From the NCBI GenBank assembly GCA_035648055.1, contig DASRMF010000036.1, forward strand, positions 1 through 34,984: a DNA stretch of 34,984 bases, written 5' to 3'. Below are positions 7,556 through 14,353 of the stretch, one piece after another. Position 1 is the stretch's first letter. The number at the start of each line of letters is the position of its first letter. The translations under genes were made by a program, and so were the position numbers. Under the pieces are notes generated by a model that searched no databases, was not told where the DNA came from, and worked only from the letters and a program-made list of their open reading frames with translations. The stretch comes from Sediminicultor sp035648055. Its GTDB lineage: Bacteria > Atribacterota > Phoenicimicrobiia > Phoenicimicrobiales > Phoenicimicrobiaceae.

Positions 7556-8527
7556 TTGAAAGTGATTAATATTAATGGTATAAAAATTAGAGTGGAAGAT
7601 TTATCAGATAGTTATGGTAAGTTTATCATAGAACCATTGGAAAAAGGTTATGGTGTTACTTTAGGTAATTCTCTTAGAAGAGCATTATTATCTTCTATGT
7701 GGGGAGCGGCTGCAACTGCTATTAGAATTGAAGGAATTACCCACGAGTTTGATACTATTCCAGGAGTCAAAGAAGATGTAATTGAAATAATATTAAATAT
7801 TAAAGAATTAGTAGTTAAAATGTTTGCCGATGAACCACAGATTTTAAAATTAAAAGTAAAAGGTAAAAAAAGAGTAACTGCAGCAGATATAACCCCCAAT
7901 ATTAATGTAGAAATCCTTAATCCTGATTTAAAGATAGCTACTTTAAATAGCAGTGCCAAACTAGATATGGAGATAGTAGTTGAAAAAGGAATGGGTTACG
8001 TGCTTGCTGAAAAAAATAAAAAATTGAATCAATCAGTAGATACCATCCTTATTGATTCCCTTTTTTCGCCTATTACGAAAGCACGCTATGATGTGGAACC
8101 CGCCAGTCTGAGTCAATTTTCTAATTACGATAAATTAACTTTGGAAATATTTACTAATAAAAGCATTTTGCCTGATGAAGCCTTGAGTAAATCAGCAAAT
8201 ATATTAATTAAATATTTAAAAGTGTTTACTAAGTTTTCTCCTGAAGATGCTGAATTAGAGGGCGAACTTATTTCAAAAGAAGAAAAAGAAAAGAGCGAGA
8301 AGGAAAAAATCTTGAATAAAACCATTGAAGAACTAGATTTTTCAGTTCGCTCGTACAATTGCCTAAAAAAATCCAACGTAAATACATTGAGAGATTTAGT
8401 TAACTGCTCTCCGATGGAGGTTATAAAAATGAAGAATTTAGGAAAGAAATCTTTAGATGAAATAAAAGAGAAATTAACTAAATATGAATTTGTTTTAGGT
8501 GAAAAAATACACCAGGAGGATTTTTAG
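7556..8527 (+). CDS. rpoA: DNA-directed RNA polymerase alpha subunit
   Basis: RpoA dimerizes to seed RNA polymerase assembly, and its C-terminal domain contacts UP elements and activators. The N-terminal domain shows FIIEPLEKGYGVTLGNSLRRALLSS and EGITHEFDTIPGVKEDV. An acidic, lysine-rich linker at about 235-255 leads to the alpha-CTD (LDFSVRSYNCLKKSNVNTL... NLGKKSLDEI). Length is 323 aa, slightly long. TTG 7556 follows AAGGAG by only about four bases, so GTG 7562 (two codons later) is an alternative start. rplQ starts one base after its stop. Confidence 0.97.
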   Translation: MKVININGIKIRVEDLSDSYGKFIIEPLEKGYGVTLGNSLRRALLSSMWGAAATAIRIEGITHEFDTIPGVKEDVIEIILNIKELVVKMFADEPQILKLKVKGKKRVTAADITPNINVEILNPDLKIATLNSSAKLDMEIVVEKGMGYVLAEKNKKLNQSVDTILIDSLFSPITKARYDVEPASLSQFSNYDKLTLEIFTNKSILPDEALSKSANILIKYLKVFTKFSPEDAELEGELISKEEKEKSEKEKILNKTIEELDFSVRSYNCLKKSNVNTLRDLVNCSPMEVIKMKNLGKKSLDEIKEKLTKYEFVLGEKIHQEDF

Positions 8528-8528
8528 A

Positions 8529-8882
8529 ATGAGACACAATAAATTAAGAGGAAAATTGGGTCGCAGTAGTAGCCATAGAAGCTCTTTGTTGGCTAATTTA
8601 TCTATTTCGCTAATAACTCATAAAAAAATTGAGACTACATATACTAAGGCAAAAGAAGTTCGAAAGTATATAGAAAAATTAGTAACAACAGCTAAAAATA
8701 ATAATTTGCATGCTCAGAGAGAGGTGCAAAAAGTTATAAAAAATAAAAAAGCTTCTAAAGTACTTTTTGAAGAAATTAGTCCAAAGTTTCTGGAAAGAAA
8801 TGGCGGTTACACCAGAATTGTGAAAACGGGATTTCGTAAAGGCGATGCCGCTCCTTTAGCCGTAATTGAATTCGTAGAATAA
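8529..8882 (+). CDS. rplQ: 50S ribosomal protein L17
   Basis: bL17 lies near the polypeptide exit tunnel. The family opening RHNKLRGKLGRSSSHRSSLLANL and the C-terminal GGYTRIVKTGFRKGDAAPLAVIEFVE are both present, giving 117 aa. The ATG at 8529 is preceded by AGGAGG (8514-8519). A longer in-frame reading from 8499 would overlap rpoA and lacks family support. It closes the alpha operon and a hairpin terminator follows. Confidence 0.96.
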   Translation: MRHNKLRGKLGRSSSHRSSLLANLSISLITHKKIETTYTKAKEVRKYIEKLVTTAKNNNLHAQREVQKVIKNKKASKVLFEEISPKFLERNGGYTRIVKTGFRKGDAAPLAVIEFVE

Positions 8883-8897
8883 ATAAAGCAAAAAAAT

Positions 8898-8958
8898 AAA
8901 AGGTTAAAAAGTTCTATATTAAAAGTGATTGTTTAATAGTTAGACTTTTTAACCTTTT
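8898..8958 (+). terminator. Terminator-like hairpin after rplQ
   Basis: A perfect 15-bp inverted repeat has its arms at 8898-8912 and 8944-8958. The apical region can pair further (CTATATTAAA with TTTAATAG). A T-rich stretch follows (TTGATTTTTG). The stem is AT-rich, so efficiency is uncertain, but its place at the end of the ribosomal operon supports the call. The stem is nearly symmetrical and could act on either strand. Confidence 0.6.
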
Positions 8959-8987
8959 GATTTTTGTAATAATATATTATAGTGTAG

Positions 8988-9115
8988 AGCGGGTAGCGTA
9001 TAGGCGCGGTGAACAATTGCGGAAAAAAAACGAATGCTAAAGATGCGCGAAAACATTCCCCAGCCTTCCCGTAGGACAGGCGTCTCGCCTTTCTATGAAA
9101 AATGGGTGTATAGCG
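8988..9115. repeat. 130-bp element B, copy 1
   Basis: This copy matches 12969-13095 over about 128 bases in the same orientation. Shared landmarks are GGGTAGCGTATAGGCG, GAACAATTGCGG, CGAATGCTAAAGATGCG, and an identical 20-mer at 9071-9090 / 13051-13070 that begins GTAGGACAGG and holds the stem AGGCG-TCT-CGCCT. Similarity continues more loosely into the heptamer array downstream. No open reading frame is shared. Confidence 0.8.
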
Positions 9116-9377
9116 ATACACTTTTAGCTTTCCATAAACTTATAACTCGAAACCTACACTTTATTGCTCATTACATATTACTTGTTATTGTATTTTATAC
9201 GAGATACTAATTACGAATTTGGCTCCTGGTCTCTTCCTTCTATTTTCTTAAACTATCTAACCAGGAAACTAATTAACTAGCTAACTAATTTTTAGCAAGA
9301 TACGTCTTTATTCTGACTCCTGAATTCTGTACTCTATCTCTTTACTTCTTTACTATATACTATATACTATCTTACAA
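9116..9377. repeat. element B tail, octamer and heptamer arrays before ecfA1
   Basis: Positions 9134-9217 read as twelve heptamers in phase (ATAAACT, TATAACT, CGAAACC, ... TATTACT, TGTTATT) and resemble 13120-13217. Positions 9254-9285 are four octamers (TATCTAAC, CAGGAAAC, TAATTAAC, TAGCTAAC). Positions 9313-9375 are nine contiguous heptamers (CTGACTC, CTGAATT, CTGTACT, ... ATATACT twice, ATCTTAC) that end two bases before the ecfA1 start codon. No gene is seen in this gap, and any ecfA promoter would have to lie within the repeats. Confidence 0.7.
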
Positions 9378-10220
9378 GTGGTGAATATTTTGATAAAAAT
9401 AAAAAATCTAAGTCACATATATAATTATCATAAAAAAGATCAAATAAAAGCTCTGGATTATGTTAATTTAGAAATAAAAAATGGTGACTTTATTTCTATT
9501 ATAGGCTCTAATGGATCGGGAAAATCTACTTTAGCTAAACATATGAATTGCTTACTGATTCCTACTTCTGGAGATATTTGGGTAGATAAAATGAATACCA
9601 AAGATAAAAACAAAGTATGGGAAATAAGGCGAAAAGTAGGCATGGTATTTCAAAATCCAGACAATCAGATTATTGCAACTACAGTGGAAGATGATATAGC
9701 TTTTGGTCTGGAAAATATTGGAATAAACACAAAACTTATGAGAGAACGGATAGATTGGGCTTTAGAAGTTGTAGAAATGGAAGAGTATAAAAAAAGTGAA
9801 CCTCATTTGCTTTCAGGCGGGCAAAAACAAAGAGTGGCAATTGCTGGAGCAATTGCTATGCACTCTTCTTATTTGGTTTTAGATGAACCTACGGCAATGC
9901 TTGATCCCCGGGGTCGAAAAGAGGTTATGGACATTGTTAAAAAGTTAAATCGAGAAGAGAACATTACCATAGTATATATTACTCACTTAATGGAGGAGGC
10001 GGCTGAATCCAGTCAGGTAATAGCATTAGATAAAGGAAAAGTTGCTCTAACGGGAAAACCAGAGGAAGTATTCACCCAAATAGAGATTTTAAAACAATTA
10101 AGATTGGATGTTCCTCAAATAACCGAACTCGCCCTAAGATTAAATAAAAGAGGAATAAATATATCTCCTCATACATTAAAAGTTGAGGATATGGTGGAAA
10201 GTTTATGTTTATACATTTAG
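9378..10220 (+). CDS. ecfA1: ECF transporter ATPase EcfA1
   Basis: EcfA1 is one of the two ABC ATPases that power group II energy-coupling-factor vitamin/metal importers. Walker A GSNGSGKST is at residues 43-51, followed by FQNPDNQ (Q-loop), the signature LSGGQKQRVAIA, Walker B YLVLDEPTAMLDP and an H-loop histidine in YITHLMEEA. Length is 280 aa. GTG 9378 lacks a good Shine-Dalgarno; TTG 9390 behind GGTGA is an alternative. It overlaps ecfA2 by 16 bases. No substrate-binding S component is encoded nearby, as expected for a shared energizing module. Confidence 0.93.
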   Translation: MVNILIKIKNLSHIYNYHKKDQIKALDYVNLEIKNGDFISIIGSNGSGKSTLAKHMNCLLIPTSGDIWVDKMNTKDKNKVWEIRRKVGMVFQNPDNQIIATTVEDDIAFGLENIGINTKLMRERIDWALEVVEMEEYKKSEPHLLSGGQKQRVAIAGAIAMHSSYLVLDEPTAMLDPRGRKEVMDIVKKLNREENITIVYITHLMEEAAESSQVIALDKGKVALTGKPEEVFTQIEILKQLRLDVPQITELALRLNKRGINISPHTLKVEDMVESLCLYI

Positions 10221-11071
10221 AAAATGTGTGCTTTACCTATAGTTTAGGAATGCCTTTTGAAACAGAAGTGTTAAAAAATATCAATTTAGAGATTGATGAA
10301 GGTGAATTTATTGGTCTAATCGGACATACTGGTTGTGGAAAAACAACTTTAATTCAGCATTTTAATGGTTTGCTTATGCCAACTTCTGGTAAAATCTATG
10401 TCGAAGGAGTAGATTTAAATAAAAAAGGTGTTAATCTTAAGTTAATAAGACAAAAAATAGGTTTGGTGTTTCAATATCCCGAAAATCAATTGTTTGAAGA
10501 AACAATTGATCAAGAAGTAGCCTTTGGTCCAAGAAAATTAGGTTTACCAGAAGGGAAAATTGAAAAAAGAGTCAGAGAAGCCTTAAAAATGGTCGACCTT
10601 GATTATAATCTCTATGCAAAACGTTCTCCTTTTTCTCTAAGCGGAGGTGAGATGCGTCGTGTTGCTTTAGCCAGCATACTTTCTATAAGACCAAAAATGT
10701 TGATTTTAGATGAACCTACCGCCAATCTTGATCCGCGAGGTAGAGATAATATATTATCTGAGATAAAAAAAATACATAATAATTTTGGAATGGGTGTGGT
10801 TTTAGTTTCACACAATATGGAAAAAGTTGCTGAGACAGTGAATCGTCTTTTAGTAATGCATCGAGGAGATATAATTATGGACGGCGCTCCCCGAGATATT
10901 TTTGAGAAGCATGCCAATGATCTAATGAAGGTGGGCTTAGGACTTCCGCAGGTAACCGAGTGTATGCATAAATTAAAAGAAAAAGGAAAAGATGTGTATA
11001 CTGGGGTATTAACTGTAGATGATGCTGAAAGAGAAGTGTTAAAAAAAATCAATAAAGAGATAGACGTTTAA
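10205..11071 (+). CDS. ecfA2: ECF transporter ATPase EcfA2
   Basis: EcfA2 is the partner ATPase that heterodimerizes with EcfA1 beneath EcfT. Walker A GHTGCGKTT is at residues 40-48, with FQYPENQLFEETIDQEVAFGP (Q-loop and the segment typical of EcfA), signature LSGGEMRRVALA, Walker B MLILDEPTANLDP and H-loop VLVSHNMEKVAE. Length is 288 aa. The ATG lies within the end of ecfA1, so translation is coupled. ecfT follows after 40 bases. Confidence 0.93.
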   Translation: MFIHLENVCFTYSLGMPFETEVLKNINLEIDEGEFIGLIGHTGCGKTTLIQHFNGLLMPTSGKIYVEGVDLNKKGVNLKLIRQKIGLVFQYPENQLFEETIDQEVAFGPRKLGLPEGKIEKRVREALKMVDLDYNLYAKRSPFSLSGGEMRRVALASILSIRPKMLILDEPTANLDPRGRDNILSEIKKIHNNFGMGVVLVSHNMEKVAETVNRLLVMHRGDIIMDGAPRDIFEKHANDLMKVGLGLPQVTECMHKLKEKGKDVYTGVLTVDDAEREVLKKINKEIDV

Positions 11072-11111
11072 AGAGTTTAATATACAAAATTATCAAGAAG
11101 ATGGGGAATAG

Positions 11112-11909
11112 ATGAAAATATTAAGGAATATTAGCTTTGGTCAGTATATCCCAAGGGATTCTTTAATTCATAATTTGGATCCCAGAATAAAAATATTGAG
11201 TTGTTTGGCTATAATTATAAGCTTGTTTTTAATAACAAATTTTTCAGGATATTTAATTTTAGCAAGTTTTATATTAATTAGCATTATTATTTCTAAAGTA
11301 CACCCAAAATTTGTATTCAGGGGTCTGCGTCCTATATTATTTATCATTATATTTACTTTGATAATCCATCTTTTTATGACTGAAGGAAAAGTAATTTATC
11401 AGTTAGGCTTTTTAAAAATAACCCAGGAGGGACTGATAAAAGGCCTGCTTATTTCTTTTCGATTATTTATCCTAATTTTAACTACCTCCCTGCTTACCTT
11501 GGCTACTTCTCCCATATCTTTAACTGATGGAATAGAGAGATTATTGTCTGTTTTTAAATTCATAGGTATGCCCGCTCACGAAATAGCCATGATGATGACT
11601 ATAGCATTGAGATTTATTCCGACTTTATTGGAGGAGACAGAAAAAATAATGAAAGCTCAAATATCTCGAGGTGCAGACTTTGAAAGTGGGAATATTTTTA
11701 ACCGAGCAAAGAATTTAATTCCTATTTTAATACCTTTGTTTGTTAATGCATTTCGACGTGCTGATGAATTAGCCATTGCTATGGAAGCTAAATGCTATAG
11801 AGGGGGAGAGGGTAGGACTCATTATAGAGAACTAAAAATTAAAAAAGCCGACATCCTAACTTTTATCTTAACCATAGTTATTACTATTATGGTGAGTGTA
11901 ATGTTTTAA
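11112..11909 (+). CDS. ecfT: ECF transporter transmembrane subunit EcfT
   Basis: EcfT is the membrane scaffold joining the ATPase pair to interchangeable S components. The 265 residues show an N-terminal FGQYIPRDSLIHNLDPRIKI (the family opening before the first membrane segments), several hydrophobic helices, and two Arg-Gly coupling motifs, AQISRGAD and EAKCYRGGEG, which insert into the ATPases. The final segment is hydrophobic. GGGGA lies seven bases before the ATG. The ecfA1-ecfA2-ecfT-truA order matches the Bacillus ribosomal region. Confidence 0.93.
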   Translation: MKILRNISFGQYIPRDSLIHNLDPRIKILSCLAIIISLFLITNFSGYLILASFILISIIISKVHPKFVFRGLRPILFIIIFTLIIHLFMTEGKVIYQLGFLKITQEGLIKGLLISFRLFILILTTSLLTLATSPISLTDGIERLLSVFKFIGMPAHEIAMMMTIALRFIPTLLEETEKIMKAQISRGADFESGNIFNRAKNLIPILIPLFVNAFRRADELAIAMEAKCYRGGEGRTHYRELKIKKADILTFILTIVITIMVSVMF

Positions 11910-12151
11910 ACTAGTCGTTAGTGAATAGTGAATAGTCGTTAGTGGATAGTGAAGAAAAGAGAAGACAGATAATAAGTTGCAAGTTGCAAGTTAACAGACA
12001 GGAAGCAAAGAGATAATTGATAGAGATTGTTTTTACTGAAAACCGACAACTGAAAACTAAAAACCAGTAACTATCAAATAGATTGACTGGCAGACTAGTA
12101 GACCGGGTGACTGGTGGACTGGAAAATATCATAAATTAGGAATTTTGAATT
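11910..12151. repeat. ecfT-truA gap: heptamer and octamer arrays
   Basis: Positions 11913-11954 are six heptamers (AGTCGTT, AGTGAAT twice, AGTCGTT, AGTGGAT, AGTGAAG). Positions 11976-11996 hold GTTGCAA twice and GTTAACA. Positions 12035-12076 are six heptamers (ACTGAAA, ACCGACA, ACTGAAA, ACTAAAA, ACCAGTA, ACTATCA). Positions 12085-12124 are five octamers (GACTGGCA, GACTAGTA, GACCGGGT, GACTGGTG, GACTGGAA). Together they account for more than half of the gap. Confidence 0.75.
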
Positions 12152-12898
12152 ATGACCAATATAAAGCTTACCATAGAATATGAAGGAACTAAATATTACG
12201 GCTGGCAAAGACAAAAAAGTTTTTTAAGTATACAGGGAATTTTGGAAGAAAAAATATCTCAGATTACCCAAGAAAAAATAATACTTAACGGTTCTGGAAG
12301 GACCGATGCGGGAGTGCATGCACTGGGCCAAGTAGCAAATTTTAACACTAACAGCTCTATTCCTTTGGTGGAATTACCTTTTATTCTAAACCGCATGTTA
12401 CCTTTAGATATCAGGATTAAAAAGGCAGAAAAAATAGATAATGTTTTTCATGCCCGCTATAGTGCAGTTAGTAAAATTTATCATTATTATGTTTTAAATT
12501 CTAATCAAAATAATAACTACCTGTCTATTTTTCTAAGAAATTATGTATACTGTGTTTATAAGAATATAAATTTAGAAGAGATGAAAAAAGCCAGTAAATT
12601 TTTACAAGGAGAACATAATTTTAGATCTTTTGCCTGTTCGGGGAGCGGGATCGGAAATTATAAAAGGACCATTAAAAATATAAGCATAATCAAGAAAGGA
12701 AATATATTTTGTTTTTGCCTTGAGGCTGATGCTTTTTTATATAAAATGGTTCGTTCCATCGTTGGTACCCTCTTGGAAGTAGGTCAGGGGAAGATAAATT
12801 ATTTGGAGATAAAAAAGATATTAGAAGCTAAAAATAGAAAAATGGCAGGTAAAACTGTCCCTGCCAAAGGACTGTTTTTAATGAAAGTAAATTACTAA
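12152..12898 (+). CDS. truA: tRNA pseudouridine(38-40) synthase TruA
   Basis: TruA isomerizes uridines 38-40 in the tRNA anticodon stem-loop. The catalytic aspartate is D52 in the family motif GSGRTDAGVHALGQVANF. The opening IEYEGTKYYGWQRQ and the FLYKMVRSIVGTLLEVG stretch in the C-terminal half also match. Length is 248 aa, normal for the family. The binding site is only a weak AGGA. The stop codon lies inside the first octamer of the downstream repeat array. Confidence 0.96.
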   Translation: MTNIKLTIEYEGTKYYGWQRQKSFLSIQGILEEKISQITQEKIILNGSGRTDAGVHALGQVANFNTNSSIPLVELPFILNRMLPLDIRIKKAEKIDNVFHARYSAVSKIYHYYVLNSNQNNNYLSIFLRNYVYCVYKNINLEEMKKASKFLQGEHNFRSFACSGSGIGNYKRTIKNISIIKKGNIFCFCLEADAFLYKMVRSIVGTLLEVGQGKINYLEIKKILEAKNRKMAGKTVPAKGLFLMKVNY

Positions 12899-12988
12899 TT
12901 GACCAATTAGCCGATTAACCAATTTACTAATTGAATAGTCGCTAGTATATAGTTAGCGTATAGCGTACAGCGGGTAGCGTATAGGCGG
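12894..12988. repeat. octamer then heptamer array after truA
   Basis: Positions 12894-12933 are five octamers (ACTAATTG, ACCAATTA, GCCGATTA, ACCAATTT, ACTAATTG); the first contains the truA stop codon. Positions 12936-12949 hold TAGTCGC and TAGTATA. Positions 12954-12988 hold TAGCGTA twice, CAGCGGG, TAGCGTA and TAGGCGG, which run into element B. No gene is seen. Confidence 0.7.
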
Positions 12989-13095
12989 GGGGAACAATTG
13001 CGGGAAAAAATACGAATGCTAAAGATGCGAAAACATCCCCCATTCTTCCCGTAGGACAGGCGTCTCGCCTATCTATGAGAAAGTGGCGTATGGCG
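12969..13095. repeat. 130-bp element B, copy 2
   Basis: This is the second, same-strand copy of the element at 8988-9115. Differences are scattered single-base changes and short indels; the GTAGGACAGG-initiated 20-mer at 13051-13070 is identical. With copy 1 it brackets ecfA1-ecfA2-ecfT-truA as direct repeats about 4 kb apart. Confidence 0.8.
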
Positions 13096-13119
13096 CCGCG
13101 CGCGACTTTGAGGTTTCTA

Positions 13120-13217
13120 GAAATTCGTAACCCGAAACTCGCAACTTATTACTAGTTACACATTACTTATTACTGTATTTTATTTACTATATACTAAATA
13201 CTACATACTATATACTA
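13120..13217. repeat. 14-unit phased heptamer array upstream of the rplM promoter
   Basis: Fourteen consecutive 7-bp words share a NNNACTN pattern: GAAATTC, GTAACCC, GAAACTC, GCAACTT, then ATTACTA, GTTACAC, ATTACTT, ATTACTG, TATTTTA, TTTACTA, then TATACTA, AATACTA, CATACTA, TATACTA. Phase is not lost across 98 bases. The run ends eight bases before the -35 hexamer at 13225. Confidence 0.8.
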
Positions 13218-13224
13218 AATAAGC

Positions 13225-13253
13225 TTGACATCATCGCTTGATTATATTACAAT
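13225..13253 (+). promoter_or_regulatory. Sigma-70-type promoter for rplM-rpsI
   Basis: A perfect -35 TTGACA (13225-13230) and a -10 TACAAT (13248-13253) are separated by exactly 17 bases. The expected transcription start near 13260 gives a leader of about 100 bases before rplM. That leader is AT-rich and could hold an autoregulatory structure, which I could not identify. Confidence 0.85.
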
Positions 13254-13363
13254 TTATTATGTTATTTTCTAATAAAAGAATAGCGTTTTTAAGACGAATC
13301 GATAATTATTTTATTTTTTTAAGAATAAATTACATTTGAAATTATTAGGCAGGGAGGAACAAA

Positions 13364-13789
13364 GTGAAAACCTACAGCGCCAAAGCAGAAGATATTGATA
13401 GAAAATGGTATCTGATTGATGCAGAAGGAGAAATATTAGGAAGATTGGCTACCCAGATAGCTACAATATTAAGAGGAAAAAATAAACCAAACTATACTCC
13501 ATCTATGGATTTAGGTGATTATGTAGTGGTTATAAATGCTGATAAGATAAAAGTAACCGGAAATAAACTCGAAGAGAAAATATACAGGTATCATACCTCT
13601 TATCCGGGAGGTTTAAAAAGCGTTGTTATGGGAACATTATTAAAGAGAAAACCGGAATTAGTGATGAAAAAAGCAGTCCAAGGTATGATTCCTCATACAA
13701 AATTAGGTAGAGCAATGATTAAAAAGTTAAAGATTTACAAGGGGAATAAACACCCCCATCAAGCTCAAAAATTAGAAAAAATTAACTAA
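13364..13789 (+). CDS. rplM: 50S ribosomal protein L13
   Basis: uL13 is an early assembly protein of the 50S subunit. The family features are WYLIDAEGEILGRLATQIA near the N-terminus, YTPSMDLGDYVVVINADKIKVTG in the middle, and GMIPHTKLGRAMIKKLKIYKGNKHPHQAQKLE at the end. It is 141 aa long. The start is GTG behind GGGAGGA. It forms a two-gene operon with rpsI, with its own strong promoter and terminator, the usual arrangement. Confidence 0.97.
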   Translation: MKTYSAKAEDIDRKWYLIDAEGEILGRLATQIATILRGKNKPNYTPSMDLGDYVVVINADKIKVTGNKLEEKIYRYHTSYPGGLKSVVMGTLLKRKPELVMKKAVQGMIPHTKLGRAMIKKLKIYKGNKHPHQAQKLEKIN

Positions 13790-13812
13790 GCACGAAGAAG
13801 GAGGTTAAATAC

Positions 13813-14205
13813 TTGTCACAGACAAAAAGTTATGGTACCGGAAGAAGAAAATCCTCAATTGCCAGAGTGTGGTTAGTCCCTGGTAAAGGTAGTATAAAAA
13901 TTAACAAAAGAACATTAGATAATTATTTCGGACGAGAATCTTTATCGACCGCAGTAGAGAAACCTTTAGAATTGGTAAATAAAAAAAATGAATTAGACGT
14001 TTTCGCTAAAGTAGAAGGAGGGGGCATTACTGGCCAAGCAGGGGCAATACAACATGGAATTGCTAGAGCTCTTCTACAATATGATCCTACTTTGCGCCCA
14101 ATCTTAAAAAAAGAAGGTTTATTAACTCGGGATTCAAGGATGAAAGAAAGAAAAAAATATGGTCAAAAAGGCGCTCGGGCCAGATTCCAATTTTCTAAGA
14201 GATAA
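13813..14205 (+). CDS. rpsI: 30S ribosomal protein S9
   Basis: uS9 lies in the 30S head, and its C-terminal tail reaches the P-site tRNA. Motifs include YGTGRRKSSIARVWLVPGKG, VEGGGITGQAGAIQHGIARAL and the conserved end DSRMKERKKYGQKGARARFQFSKR, whose last Lys-Arg contacts tRNA. Length is 130 aa. The start is TTG, with AAGGAGG about eight bases upstream. It begins 24 bases after rplM. Confidence 0.97.
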   Translation: MSQTKSYGTGRRKSSIARVWLVPGKGSIKINKRTLDNYFGRESLSTAVEKPLELVNKKNELDVFAKVEGGGITGQAGAIQHGIARALLQYDPTLRPILKKEGLLTRDSRMKERKKYGQKGARARFQFSKR

Positions 14206-14222
14206 TTATTTTTACGTCATTG

Positions 14223-14270
14223 AAAAGAGAAAGGTTAGCCAAGTAGTAAGGCGCCTTTCTCTTTTTTTTT
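14223..14270 (+). terminator. Rho-independent terminator of rplM-rpsI
   Basis: A perfect 12-bp stem has arms 14223-14234 and 14254-14265. Inner GCC/GGC pairing tightens the loop, and a T-run follows to 14270. It ends the rplM-rpsI transcript 18 bases after the stop. Confidence 0.9.
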
Positions 14271-14297
14271 AGTTTTTTATCTGAAAATTACACAAAC

Positions 14298-14326
14298 TTT
14301 GTTTTATCCTGAAGTACTGTTACAAT
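14298..14326 (+). promoter_or_regulatory. Possible promoter for the racemase-argF operon
   Basis: TTTGTT (14298-14303) and TACAAT (14321-14326) are 17 bases apart, just downstream of the rpsI terminator and 28 bases before the next start codon. The -10 is close to consensus and the -35 is poor. Position favours it; the sequence alone would not convince. Confidence 0.4.
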
Positions 14327-14353
14327 TATTTTCTCTTTTTAAGGAAAGAAACA

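Noticed and set aside
8988..9115. Element B as an insertion sequence
   Set aside because: No transposase frame, no clear terminal inverted repeats at its ends, and no target duplication visible.
8883..9377. A tRNA or rRNA gene in the longer gaps
   Set aside because: I looked for T-loop (GGTTCGA-like) and CCA-end patterns and rRNA landmarks and found none in this or the other large gaps.
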